This document shows, one piece after another, positions 26,823 to 36,430 of a stretch of 64,000 nucleotides of DNA (within the stretch, counting starts at the first letter, position 1; every line of letters starts with the position of its first letter). Both the position numbers and the translations under genes were made by a program. The DNA comes from Caballeronia arvi (lineage in GTDB: Bacteria; Pseudomonadota; Gammaproteobacteria; Burkholderiales; Burkholderiaceae). Location: contig NZ_FCOM02000042.1 in NCBI RefSeq assembly GCF_001544695.2, positions 1-64,000 of the forward strand, written 5' to 3'. The notes beneath the pieces were generated by a model. It made no database searches. It was given only the letters and a program-made list of their open reading frames with translations, and was not told the origin of the DNA.

Positions 26823-27844
26823 ATGATTATCTCGATTCAATACCTACGGGGAGTTGCAGCGGTTCTTGTCCTGCTTATCACGCCTTCTTCAAGCAAGTAC
26901 AGATGTCTGGGACCGGCAGCGGCTGGCAGTTTGGGATGTCAGGTGTCGATCTCTTCTTCATTATCTCCGGCTTCATAATGTGTCACATCACGGCTGAGCG
27001 CGAAGCGTCAGCACGCGTGTTTCTGTGGGCTCGCGTCAAGCGAATTATTCCGCTTTACTGGACGTTGAGTCTCATAGCGCTTGTGGTGTTTCTAGTGAGC
27101 CCGAAGATGGTCAACAGTAGCGGCGGCGTCACGACTATCATCAATTCATTCACCCTTATTCCGGATGGAAAAAAATTCCTCATTCAGAACGGCTGGACGC
27201 TTAGCTACGAGTTCCTCTTCTATCTATTGTTCGCGGCCGTCTTGTGGTTACCGCGCAGCCTGAGGTTCGGCAGCGTAGTCATTGCGCTTTGCGGGCTAGT
27301 CGCAATCGGCGCTATATGGCAACCCGCCAATGCCACGCTCAAGTTTGCGACCGGACCGCTACTGCTGGAATTCGTGATGGGCATTGGCGCGTATGTGTAT
27401 ATCAGGCAACCTCGCCATTACCTCACTATAGATGCCGGGCTCGTCTTGGCCGGCGTCGCAATACTCACGGAGAGTTTCTGGGCGTTTAATGTACAGAATC
27501 GCGTTCTGTTCTACGGATTGCCATACGCGATGATTTTTGCCGGCTTCGTGAGTCTTGAGCCGATCATAAGGCGAGGGCGCAACTCGTGGGCCACGCGAGC
27601 ATTGGAAACCATCGGCGAAGCTTCTTACTCAATCTATCTGTTCCATCCGTTTGCTCTGTCGGTACTAGGTATCGTCGTGAAAAAGCTGCATATTCAGAAC
27701 ATTCCGCCGTTCTCTGTCGCAGTGATGGTCTCAGGTTCTCTGGTCGCGGGGTACGCATGTTACATCTTTGTTGAACGAAACATTTCCCGCATCCTCATGA
27801 ACCTGTCTGGACGGCGCTTGATCACCTCCGCAGATCTAACATAG
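26823..27844 (+). pseudogene. Acyltransferase 3 family gene with a 5' frameshift
   Basis: The long frame encodes an ExoZ-like membrane acyltransferase from YHAFFKQ (26876) to the stop at 27844, with about nine hydrophobic segments, including GVDLFFIISGFIMCH and RIIPLYWTLSLIAL. The normal N-terminus MIISIQYLRGVAAVLVLL is present but in another frame, starting at the ATG at 26823. The two join if one base is restored at about 26875 (CTTAT for CTTTAT), giving the conserved RG..A..VLLYH motif. Read as it stands, the gene is disrupted. A sequencing error is possible. The 235 bases upstream are AT-rich and hold no gene. It probably acetylated the exopolysaccharide. Confidence 0.85.
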
Positions 27845-27869
27845 ATTCGGGAAGGACTTGCCAAACGTT

Positions 27870-28883
27870 ATGACGCCTGTATCAGCTTCAAGATCGGTCC
27901 TGCTTTTCATCGCAATGACGGCAGCCTGTGTTCTCTCGGCATCAACCGCCTTTTCGCAAGGCGTACAAAGCGCGGCCGCTTCTGGGGCATCGCAAGCAGA
28001 GACACCTCGAATCGGTGTACAGGTGAAGATTGAGACCTTTGCGCCTGACGACGCCAGCGCCATCGCGCGCGCTGCTTTTGCGTTTGTGCGATTCGGCGTT
28101 TGGACCAATCACCTATCCGATGCAGATTACGCAGTTCGTGTTCAGTCTGCATTCGAGTTGGCGGCGCACGCAGGGCTGCCGGTTCTGCTGACGATACGCT
28201 CGACCGAACCGCTGTCCGCTGCAGAAATGGCTAGCGCATCTTCAATCGAAGCCGCCGGCAGAAGGTTCGGGCGAATCGTCAGAGAGACCATTGACAAGTA
28301 CGCCCCACAAATCATCGGCATCGAACTCTGGAACGAACCCGACTTGAACCGATATTGGCCGACTGGAAACGTAAATGGAACGTTTCCTTTGTTCATGCGA
28401 GGCGCATGTGCTGTGCTCAGGGCACCGAATCTTGCGATTCCCGTCTTTGGCTTCGGCTTTGCGCGCGCGCCGATCGGTGACACCGTTTCAGCGCGCTTGC
28501 TCTCCGCGCTCCAGCCGAGCGCGGCTCAATGCGTGAACGTCGTCTCCTATCACGCCTACGGTATGACATCAGAGCAGATGCGGAATGTCACAAGCGAGAT
28601 ACGCTCCCGATACGGACTGCCGACCGCAATAACGGAGTGGGGAGTTCCGACGCGCGGGTCGGTCGTGACCAGTGCTGCCATGCAGGCAATGAAGGTCGCA
28701 ACGTTTCTCGAATCGGTTGACTCGCTTGGTGTGTCACTCGCATCGATCTATGAATGGAAGGAAACACGAACGGCCCAAAGTGAGCGCGAACGAAGTTTCG
28801 GACTCACAGAACCGAGCGGTGTTCCGAAACCAGCGCTTGCCGTCGTTCAATCTTACTTGAAGAATCACGCGGCATCACGCTGA
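27870..28883 (+). CDS. Secreted glycoside hydrolase of clan GH-A type
   Basis: The protein of about 337 residues has a signal peptide (about 1-29, ending TAFSQ). Its TIM-barrel hydrolase pattern puts the acid/base glutamate in IELWNEPD (E156) and the nucleophile in AITEWG (E256), resembling GH5/GH39 enzymes. The ATG at 27870 is used, and a TTG at 27858 is an alternative. It lies beside the acyltransferase and converges on the polymerase-like gene with a 19-base overlap. A periplasmic role in trimming or releasing the exopolysaccharide is likely by context only. Its substrate is unknown. Confidence 0.8.
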   Translation: MTPVSASRSVLLFIAMTAACVLSASTAFSQGVQSAAASGASQAETPRIGVQVKIETFAPDDASAIARAAFAFVRFGVWTNHLSDADYAVRVQSAFELAAHAGLPVLLTIRSTEPLSAAEMASASSIEAAGRRFGRIVRETIDKYAPQIIGIELWNEPDLNRYWPTGNVNGTFPLFMRGACAVLRAPNLAIPVFGFGFARAPIGDTVSARLLSALQPSAAQCVNVVSYHAYGMTSEQMRNVTSEIRSRYGLPTAITEWGVPTRGSVVTSAAMQAMKVATFLESVDSLGVSLASIYEWKETRTAQSERERSFGLTEPSGVPKPALAVVQSYLKNHAASR

Positions 28884-29923
28884 TTCGCGTTGTCGATGCG
28901 GAGCGCATCAACACGCGCACTCAATGAAATCATGCAAAAGAGTGAAACACTGGAAAGGTGCCGCACATAGCTACCAAGATCGGGCTCGAACAGCATCGAT
29001 ACCGCCATGTGCCCCAACACCAAGGACGCCAGCAGGCGCTTGTCCCAGCACGTCTTTGCCGGACCAGGCAACGACCGCGTGGAAATCCAGGCCAGAATCA
29101 CGAACGCTTGCATCGCCAGTCCGCGTGGATCGGGCGAAAAAAGGACCGGCAAATGCAATCGCACCATGGCGTAAATATAATCAACGCAAAACGCCGCGAA
29201 CGATTCTGGCGGCAATAGGTTATAGAAGCCGGTGCGGGCCCCAAACGGCGACTGATAGACAAGATAGTCGACAGCCATATCACGCGGGTTCAGCAACGCG
29301 AAGTAAAACTCGGAAGGCATCAGCGCTAGCGCCAACACGCACGCAACGAGAAGCACAAAGCGCGAGCGTAAACCACGCTGCTTGAAGAATTCGGCGAAGA
29401 GTGCGATCGCGAGAATAACTAGAAAGTACTTTCGAACGAGCAACGCGTAAGTCAAATAGCAACCGATCGCCGCTAGAAGAGTGAATGCCGGTCGGTTGCG
29501 CCGGAACGTCCACACGATCAGAAGCGACATCGCAACGACCAGTGTGTCTTTCGATGAAACGAATAAATTGAAGAACACGCAAGGAGCCGCCAACAAAAGC
29601 GCGACCCCCAACGATCCGGCGCGTTTGACACGAGCGAGAATGGCCCAAATGAACGCGATGCCGATCGCCATGACGAAGACACTAAGCAGCGCCGGGCTAA
29701 ACATCGCGTAGAACTTTCCGACTGCATCGAAGGAGGACCCGTCGTAAGTGCCGGCACCATCCATCTGCGCTTGAATCTTCTCGGCGTCGCGAAATAGAAA
29801 CTCCGGCAGCAGCGACCTCCCGGCCAGGAATAGCCCTACGTACACACAGCTTGTTAACGTAGCGAGCGTTGCGATCAAGCCACGACTCAGGCGCGGGCCA
29901 GTCCGCATCATTCGGCTAAGCAT
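28865..29923 (-). CDS. Polytopic membrane protein, probable Wzy-type polymerase
   Basis: The 352-residue protein has about ten membrane segments and a large hydrophilic loop near residues 215-250 (NPRDMAVDYLVYQSPFGART), the layout of O-antigen/EPS polymerases. It has no sequence motif that proves this. The ATG at 29923 is preferred because GGAG lies 7 bases upstream, and it overlaps the flippase end by 8 bases. It is the last gene of the EPS operon and the only polymerase candidate in the cluster. Confidence 0.7.
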   Translation of the reverse strand: MLSRMMRTGPRLSRGLIATLATLTSCVYVGLFLAGRSLLPEFLFRDAEKIQAQMDGAGTYDGSSFDAVGKFYAMFSPALLSVFVMAIGIAFIWAILARVKRAGSLGVALLLAAPCVFFNLFVSSKDTLVVAMSLLIVWTFRRNRPAFTLLAAIGCYLTYALLVRKYFLVILAIALFAEFFKQRGLRSRFVLLVACVLALALMPSEFYFALLNPRDMAVDYLVYQSPFGARTGFYNLLPPESFAAFCVDYIYAMVRLHLPVLFSPDPRGLAMQAFVILAWISTRSLPGPAKTCWDKRLLASLVLGHMAVSMLFEPDLGSYVRHLSSVSLFCMISLSARVDALRIDNANQRDAA

Positions 29924-31169
29924 CAGACACTCCAACTTTTTCCTCGGCTTGCCTTTGAGCCCACCATAGTGCGATCAATACGGACACACTCGCGAGCGCG
30001 TGAGCGATGGCCACGCCAGTGACGCCGAGTCGAGGAATAAGCCACCAGGCAAGTGGCGAGGCGAGCGCGGCTGCGGAGAACATCGTGATCACGATGTGAC
30101 GACGCGCGCGACGGGCTATCGCGGCTGACCACAAAAGATCACCCACAGCACGCAAAAGAAAAGATGCGAGGAGTATTGCGAGCAGGAAGAGAATCGTCGG
30201 GTTCAGTGTTTCATTCGTCATCCGAAAAATAATCGGGGAAACGCAAGCAATTCCGACCGCCACTGAAACACCGATCACGATCGTGTCTCGCAACGACTTA
30301 AGGAACACGCCGGACCAGTCAGCCTTGGCGTCAACGGCGGCACGAGCTAAGCGCGGACCTGCAGTCACGTTGACGGTGGCATAGGCGATCGTCTGCACCG
30401 CATTGGCTATCGACCACACGAAGACGTATCGGCCTACTTCGGCCGCCGGCAGCGCGATTGACGCGACAAAGCGCTCGGCGTACTGCAATCCCGCGAGCAG
30501 AACACCGCCTACATAGAACGGTGCGCCAGCCATCCACGTTTCCTTCCACGAAAACATCGATCTTGTGGGCATTATCTCGTTCAACGCGGGCTGAGCAGGA
30601 ATGCGCGATAGCAGAGCCCACGCGCCCACGATCACAAAAACGTTGGTAAGGAGCCACAAGACAAGAACGATGCCGATACTGCTAAAGACTCCACACATCA
30701 ATCCGGCACTCGCGACAATCGCCCAGCCTCCTGTACGCGAAAAGAGCATCCCAGACGCTGCTCTCGAGAGGTGCAGGGAAAACAAGTAGGCATTGACCTC
30801 GAGCGCATAGTGCTCGCTGACGGCGACCAGGAAGATCAAGCCGTACAGCAACTTATTCGCTGGCAGGTCCAGGTGCCTGCCACAAACCAACGCAAGCAGA
30901 AGTCCGGTTCCGACAAGCAAGTAGAAGGCTACGTATAGTTTCCGAAGTGAGCGCGCCGTTCGAATCGCGTCCGCAGGGCGGTGGCCACTCATTTCGCGGT
31001 TCAATTCAGCGCTGAAGCCGAGGCCGCCGAGCTTCGAGGCGATGACCGAAGTTGCCACAGCCAACCCGTACTCGCCAACCGCGGCGAAGCCGAGTTCGCG
31101 AGCGATCGCGATGGTAAGGCCGAATTTGGCAGCAAGCGATGCGACGCGTAGAGCGAGACGCAGCAACAT
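29916..31169 (-). CDS. Polysaccharide flippase (Wzx/MATE-like)
   Basis: The 417-residue protein has about twelve membrane helices and the start typical of PST/Wzx exporters (LAAKFGLTIAIARELGFAAV, then GEYGLAVATSVIASKLGGLG). It should flip the lipid-linked repeat unit across the inner membrane. It begins 6 bases after the pyruvyl-transferase stop, with AAGGAT as ribosome site, and overlaps the polymerase candidate. Confidence 0.88.
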   Translation of the reverse strand: MLLRLALRVASLAAKFGLTIAIARELGFAAVGEYGLAVATSVIASKLGGLGFSAELNREMSGHRPADAIRTARSLRKLYVAFYLLVGTGLLLALVCGRHLDLPANKLLYGLIFLVAVSEHYALEVNAYLFSLHLSRAASGMLFSRTGGWAIVASAGLMCGVFSSIGIVLVLWLLTNVFVIVGAWALLSRIPAQPALNEIMPTRSMFSWKETWMAGAPFYVGGVLLAGLQYAERFVASIALPAAEVGRYVFVWSIANAVQTIAYATVNVTAGPRLARAAVDAKADWSGVFLKSLRDTIVIGVSVAVGIACVSPIIFRMTNETLNPTILFLLAILLASFLLRAVGDLLWSAAIARRARRHIVITMFSAAALASPLAWWLIPRLGVTGVAIAHALASVSVLIALWWAQRQAEEKVGVSDA

Positions 31170-31175
31170 CGTCAG

Positions 31176-32399
31176 TTATCCTTGCGCTTCGGCCGATTGC
31201 ATGTTTTCGGACTGCATGTCACGCCGAGTCGTGTCCATACCGGCGGCGCGTCGCAGTATCTCGATGAGCGATGCGCGCTGCGCGGCAATCCGTGAAAGTG
31301 CTCCTTCTGTTGCGTCCCAGAACGAAGGAAGCGCCTGCGGCGCGAACAGAAGCTGAGAGACGGCATCGGCGTCGAAGTCTGCTGCATTGGCGACCCAACC
31401 TGGAATGCCCAGGTCACCGTATGCCCCGAACCCCTTCCGTTCATAGCTGAGGTGGAACGCCGGCACGCCGTGCAGCAGCGACTCCAGAGCGCCGTGCAAA
31501 CGAACGGACACGACTGCGTCCGGCGTGTCGTGTTGAAGCAGGTGTCGAAGACTCGGCAATTCGCCGGTTATGCCCAATCGACGATAATAGGCCGCGTCGT
31601 CGTTACCACGTCCCGTGCTCTGCACCGCGAAGCTCAGGCGGCATGAACCCTGCAATTGCGCGATGAGTTTTTGCGTCGAGCGGGCATAGCGCTCGCGTTG
31701 CTCCCGGCTCCAGCTCGGCGCATCGCGTAATACCAACGCGACATGACTCACATGGTGTCCGCGCAAAGCGGCGCGCGCCAAGACGGTTTCTCGTGCCCGT
31801 GCGAATTCGAGGACAGCCATATCCGGCATGCGAACCACGTTGATGTTGCCGGACAGGAATGCTTGCGATCGGTCGTCACGCACGCACACGGAATCGAAGG
31901 TGGAAAGCGCGTCCCGCAAACGCCTTTCCGCGTGGCTCGAGCACGCGGACGTACAGGCCATCGCAGGTCCAATACTTTGCGGCAGATAAACAGTTGGCTT
32001 ACCCGCTGCGCGCGCGGCATCTACCTGTACGAGATGACCGAGTTCGAGCTTGACCGCTTCGAAACCGTCTCGTGCACGTAGGTATCCGCCGCCGACGCCG
32101 ACGATAAGATCAGCTTGCGACAGACGTCGTCTCAACGCCTCGAGCGACGGAGTCACGAGCCGGCAAGCCGTACTTGCTGCGGCCGCGACGCGTCCAATGC
32201 CGCTTGACGCGATCACGGGCGCCGACAGCAGGTCTTCGTATTCTGGAAACGACGCCGGATCGGCGGCGACCACAGAAACGTGGATTTGCGGATCGAAAGC
32301 TTCGCGCAAAAGCGCTGTGGACAGGTCGACGAGTAGTCCGTCGCCCGAGTTGCGGCGACTATAAGCGTGCAGAAGCACGATGTTCTGAATCGATTTCAT
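31176..32399 (-). CDS. Polysaccharide pyruvyl transferase family protein
   Basis: The 407-residue protein matches the PS_pyruv_trans family. The N-terminal part has NSGDGLLVDL, the middle VGVGGGYLRARDGFEAVK, and the C-terminal part VVSVRLHGALESLLHGVPAF, with the conserved RxH. Such enzymes add pyruvate ketals to sugars of exopolysaccharide from PEP, giving acidic charge. It overlaps the glycosyltransferase stop by 4 bases (ATGA). Confidence 0.9.
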   Translation of the reverse strand: MKSIQNIVLLHAYSRRNSGDGLLVDLSTALLREAFDPQIHVSVVAADPASFPEYEDLLSAPVIASSGIGRVAAAASTACRLVTPSLEALRRRLSQADLIVGVGGGYLRARDGFEAVKLELGHLVQVDAARAAGKPTVYLPQSIGPAMACTSACSSHAERRLRDALSTFDSVCVRDDRSQAFLSGNINVVRMPDMAVLEFARARETVLARAALRGHHVSHVALVLRDAPSWSREQRERYARSTQKLIAQLQGSCRLSFAVQSTGRGNDDAAYYRRLGITGELPSLRHLLQHDTPDAVVSVRLHGALESLLHGVPAFHLSYERKGFGAYGDLGIPGWVANAADFDADAVSQLLFAPQALPSFWDATEGALSRIAAQRASLIEILRRAAGMDTTRRDMQSENMQSAEAQG

Positions 32400-33619
32400 T
32401 TACTTTGTCGGGCGATGCACTGCCGATAGACGGCTAGGGTTTCGTCGACCATTCGCTCGGCGGTGAAACGCGTCGCGGCGGTCATACAGTTGAATTGGAG
32501 TTCGGCGAGATGCTGCGGATCTAGAGCGAGCTTGATGACCGCATCGGCGAATGGCTGTGTCTCGTCTTCGTTTGCGACGACAAGCCCTGTCCCGTGCGAA
32601 GCGACCAGCGCCTCCGCGCCCGCCACGCGCGTCGATACGATAGGTACGCCGGCCGCGACGGACTCGACGTAGACGTACGGGAAACCCTCATAACGACTCG
32701 GCAGCGCGAGGAGGTCGAACGCGTTGAAGTACCGGCGCGCATTGGGAACCGAGCCGACCACGTGAAGATTTGCGGGCAGCGCGTCATTTGCCACGCCAGC
32801 CGCGGCGGAAAAATCGCCACCGCCTATACAAACGAACTGAACTTGATGGTCGAGTTTTTTGGCGACTTTCTCTGCAATGGACACGAGACGGTCCACGCCT
32901 TTCTGGAACGCGAAGCGACCGACCATACCGACCAGGAACACGTCGTCTTTCATATCCAATTTCTTGCGGGCGTCAGATCGGCTGATTCGTTCGAATGCGG
33001 GCACGCCGTTCCAGACTGTCGCGATGCGCTCGTGTGGAATCTTTAGGTCGTCATGCAGATGGCGCGCTTCGTCATCCGAAACAGCAATCAGACGATCAGT
33101 AAGGCAGCGCCCGAAGAAGCTCTCGATTGCGCCGAAAACTCTTCGCAAAGCGGAACTGAGTGTGGGATTCAAGGTGTAGATCGCATGCGGCGTGTAAGTC
33201 TGGCGCCACGACCCCAGACACGCGCGCGCTAGCACTCCTGCCTTTGAACTGTGCGAATGCACCACGTCCGGTCGAATGTTCTTGAGCGTGCGATATACCC
33301 GAGCAAACGAAACGAAGTCGTGCGGGCCTATCGCGCGCCGCATCGGTATGCGCGTAACCGACTTGCATGAGGACAGGCAATCAGGTGTCAGCCAAAGCGA
33401 ATCGAAGCGTTCCTCGTCTGCCGGTGCGATGAGGTGCACATCGACGCCACGCTTCGCAAGGCCAGGAATCAGATCGGCGAGATGGGTCGCCACACCGCCC
33501 GCGGCAGCCTCCACCACGAGTGCCACACTCATTCTTGTTTCCGAGGCGAGGTCCACATGGCCAACTTGCGTTTTGCGCGCGGGCCTCGTGATTCGCTCAA
33601 ACTGGAAGCGGGTTTTCAT
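32396..33619 (-). CDS. GT4-family glycosyltransferase
   Basis: The protein has a GT-B fold layout. An N-terminal glycine-rich segment reads VEAAAGGVATHLADLIPGLA, and the C-terminal glycosyl_transf_1 domain has VGMVGRFAFQKGVDRLVSIA and the nucleotide-sugar EGFPYVYVESVAAGVPIVST (E-x7-E). The start at 33619 overlaps the upstream stop in an ATGA, so 407 residues are proposed. Conserved sequence begins at an inner ATG (33532), which is the alternative. It is the only cytoplasmic sugar-adding enzyme in the cluster besides the initiating transferase. Confidence 0.9.
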   Translation of the reverse strand: MKTRFQFERITRPARKTQVGHVDLASETRMSVALVVEAAAGGVATHLADLIPGLAKRGVDVHLIAPADEERFDSLWLTPDCLSSCKSVTRIPMRRAIGPHDFVSFARVYRTLKNIRPDVVHSHSSKAGVLARACLGSWRQTYTPHAIYTLNPTLSSALRRVFGAIESFFGRCLTDRLIAVSDDEARHLHDDLKIPHERIATVWNGVPAFERISRSDARKKLDMKDDVFLVGMVGRFAFQKGVDRLVSIAEKVAKKLDHQVQFVCIGGGDFSAAAGVANDALPANLHVVGSVPNARRYFNAFDLLALPSRYEGFPYVYVESVAAGVPIVSTRVAGAEALVASHGTGLVVANEDETQPFADAVIKLALDPQHLAELQFNCMTAATRFTAERMVDETLAVYRQCIARQSK

Positions 33620-35886
33620 TTGCGACTCAGCCACGCCAGCACGTTCGACAATACGGATGGCCGACGTGCGTCAGTAGACGCGCCGTACTCGTAGCTGCGA
33701 TAGCCGTTGCGACCATACTGCGCCCGGATCGAACGCGGCCGCAGTCCATTGAGGATCACACCCGCCGGCTTCGGGCCGACGCGTTCCAGACGATTCGCCG
33801 TCTCGATCAAGTCGCCAACCCTTGTCTCGGCAGCCCTTGCAACCAGCAGTACCGAATCCGCATGCGATGTGAATGACGCAGCGTCTTCAACCGCAAGCAT
33901 CGGCGGCGTGTCGACGATTACGTAGTCATACCTGGCGCGCACGGAATCGAGCAGCGAGACGGCGTGGGTTGATGCCAGCAACTCGGAGGGATTCGAAACC
34001 GGGGCACCGGCCGCAATGAAATCGAGGCGAGGCGTTTCGACGCAGTGCAGCGCGTTCTCCAACCTTGTCGTGCCCGCAATCAAGTCTGACCAACCGGGAA
34101 TCCGGCCGACACCGAAGTGCGGATTGAGCGAGGGGCGTCGCAGATCGCCGTCGATGATGAGCACGCGCTGTCCCATCGCGGCAAGCACAGCGCCAAGATT
34201 TGCAGCAATGAAGGATTTGCCAACCGCAGGGGAAGCGCCGACCAAGACCACAACCCTGCCCGGCTTATCTGCCATCGTCATTCGCAATGCGGTCCGCAGA
34301 CTGCGGAGACTCTCGATAGCTTGATCGTCCGGTGCTTCAGTTGCGAGCAGATGCGCGCGGCCATTGTTGGTCTTTACAGTCGATTTTCCGACCGATCGTT
34401 GCGCGGGCGACAAGGCGACCGTCGCCAGGACCGTCAAGCCGGTGCTGCGCTCGATCTCGTCCGCCGAATTCATAGCGCCAGTTAGAAACTCGCGCACAAA
34501 TGCATAGGCAATGCCGAGCAATATTCCGCCGAGCACAGCAGCGACGATAACGAGCGGGCGCTTCGGCCAAGCCGGGTCGTCTTGAACCACCGGCGTGTCG
34601 ATGAGCCGTACACTACTTACCTTCCCCGCCTTCACGAGTTGCAACTGTCTCGTGTTGTTGAGCGCCGCAGTGTAGAGGTCCGTGTTGACTTTCACGTCGA
34701 GCGCGAGCCGCGCCGCATCCTGTTCAACGTTTGGTAGCTTGTTTAGGGCGGCGTCGAACTCGGAGATCTGTTTGCGCAGCAGTGCGATCTGCTCATCGGC
34801 GGCAACGACGCCTGGATGCATCGACGTGTAGCGAGTGGCGAGTTCCGCGCGCTTTTGTTGCAGTACGACCAGCTGCGCCTGCGCCTCGGCTTGCTGCTGT
34901 AGCCCGGTCGTCGTTTCCGCCGGCAGATCGATCAGGCCCTTCTCGTTGCGTAGCTTGGTGTAGCGAGCTTGGGCGTCTTCGAGGTTCTGCCTCAACTCCG
35001 GCAATTGCGCGGTGAGGAACTTCAGCGATTGAGCGGCATCGGCATACTTCCGCTCGACGTTCTGGCGCACATACTGCTCGCCAACCTCCCGCAAAGCCTG
35101 ACTCGTACGTTCGGCGTCGCGTCCAAGCAGCGTGGCGACGATCACGCCGGACTGCTTGACTTTCTCCTGTACATCGAGCTTTTTTTGCAAATCGCTGACC
35201 GTATCGTCGAACGAATGACGAATCACGGAGAAGTGAGTGCCGGGAAGGGCGTCGATTCGCGACACGTTGATGACGAGCGGCCCGTAGGGCGTAACAACTT
35301 TGCTCTCAGATCCGACTGTGCCACGCAGAGAAGCGTCGAGATGCGGACTGCTGAGGATATAGTGCCCTGCATGTTCCACGGCGAGTGTGAACTTCTCGTC
35401 CTGCAGCTTCTTCGGCACGTCAAAGCGCAATAACTCGGCGCGCTCCTGCCCCCACGCGAAGCCTCCAAAGCCGAGTACGCCGGGACGCATGGGACCGTCG
35501 TACACGCGTGAGACAAAGTCTCCGATCACCGGAAAGCGCTTGGGCAAGACATCGATGTACAGGCGCTGCTTTTCAACAGCGCGTGAAATCACTAGCCTTG
35601 ACGTGATGATCTGGACTTCTGCCGCAGCCGATGATTTCACGTCGAACAAGGTCGACACTTCATTAAGCAGGTTGGCCGCCGCTCCGCCTTCCGGACCATT
35701 CTCGATCTGGATCAAGACGTCGGCCTGATATTTCGGTGGCAATAGAAAGGCTGTGGCCGTGCCTGTCAGCGCGACGAACGCCGCGATCAGGGCAATGCGC
35801 CAGGCGTTCTTTAATAGCGTGTCGATAACGGCGATGACATCGAGTTCGGCGATATCGCCCGGGCTGTGTCGGTCAGTGTGTGGCAT
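33616..35886 (-). CDS. Wzc-type polysaccharide co-polymerase and tyrosine autokinase
   Basis: The 756-residue protein has a Wzz-type N-terminal region with membrane helices at about 30-50 and 444-464, a long periplasmic coiled-coil section and a GNVR region. The cytoplasmic BY-kinase domain has Walker A GASPAVGKS (550-558) and Walker A' VLIIDGD (575-581). A C-terminal tyrosine cluster (Y724, Y729, Y732, Y734) provides the autophosphorylation sites. It sets chain length and couples to Wza. The phosphatase encoded next to it should reverse the phosphorylation. Confidence 0.94.
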   Translation of the reverse strand: MPHTDRHSPGDIAELDVIAVIDTLLKNAWRIALIAAFVALTGTATAFLLPPKYQADVLIQIENGPEGGAAANLLNEVSTLFDVKSSAAAEVQIITSRLVISRAVEKQRLYIDVLPKRFPVIGDFVSRVYDGPMRPGVLGFGGFAWGQERAELLRFDVPKKLQDEKFTLAVEHAGHYILSSPHLDASLRGTVGSESKVVTPYGPLVINVSRIDALPGTHFSVIRHSFDDTVSDLQKKLDVQEKVKQSGVIVATLLGRDAERTSQALREVGEQYVRQNVERKYADAAQSLKFLTAQLPELRQNLEDAQARYTKLRNEKGLIDLPAETTTGLQQQAEAQAQLVVLQQKRAELATRYTSMHPGVVAADEQIALLRKQISEFDAALNKLPNVEQDAARLALDVKVNTDLYTAALNNTRQLQLVKAGKVSSVRLIDTPVVQDDPAWPKRPLVIVAAVLGGILLGIAYAFVREFLTGAMNSADEIERSTGLTVLATVALSPAQRSVGKSTVKTNNGRAHLLATEAPDDQAIESLRSLRTALRMTMADKPGRVVVLVGASPAVGKSFIAANLGAVLAAMGQRVLIIDGDLRRPSLNPHFGVGRIPGWSDLIAGTTRLENALHCVETPRLDFIAAGAPVSNPSELLASTHAVSLLDSVRARYDYVIVDTPPMLAVEDAASFTSHADSVLLVARAAETRVGDLIETANRLERVGPKPAGVILNGLRPRSIRAQYGRNGYRSYEYGASTDARRPSVLSNVLAWLSRK

Positions 35887-35977
35887 TCGTTGGATGCATC
35901 AATGGAGGCGCACCGCAGCTAACCGGCGCCACTTGCGCGTCGAGCGATGCATTCCCGGGATTTCGTTCAGAAAGGGG

Positions 35978-36430
35978 TTAGGACTCGGTTGTGGGCGCCA
36001 TGCTTCGGATCCTGCCCCGCCAGTCAAGGACGCCAACTTCGATCTGCTTGAGCGAAGCTTCGAAAGTGGCCTTGTCCTGACGATAGGGATCGCCTACATC
36101 GCCTTGAGCCTCATGCAGCAGGCGATAGACGCGACCGCGTGCGAAGGGAAATCTCGTGAGTACCTCACCGCGCAGCGCCAGTGTCATGGCGAGAATGAGA
36201 TCGTGCGATCGCACCATTCGATGATCTACCGTGCGAGCCACGTGGCCACGCAAATCGATGCCTCGTTCTCGCATCAAGTCGACAGCGTATGGATCAGCCG
36301 GCCATCCCACGAGCGCATGCGTGCCCGCCGATGTCACGTCGAGATGCGGCAGCTCGCGCGCGAGCAACGCCGCCGCAAGCGGACTGCGGCAGATGTTGCC
36401 TTCGCAGATCACCAGCACTGAGCGGATCAT
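35978..36430 (-). CDS. Low-molecular-weight protein-tyrosine phosphatase (Wzb-like)
   Basis: The 150-residue enzyme has the active-site loop CEGNICRS (C9, R15) and the catalytic-acid motif GDPYRQD (D114). Both are characteristic of LMW-PTPs. It should dephosphorylate the Wzc-type kinase. Its ATG overlaps the wza stop by 4 bases, and wzc begins 91 bases downstream. The second residue of the loop is Glu where Val is frequent, which is not known to affect activity. Confidence 0.94.
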   Translation of the reverse strand: MIRSVLVICEGNICRSPLAAALLARELPHLDVTSAGTHALVGWPADPYAVDLMRERGIDLRGHVARTVDHRMVRSHDLILAMTLALRGEVLTRFPFARGRVYRLLHEAQGDVGDPYRQDKATFEASLKQIEVGVLDWRGRIRSMAPTTES

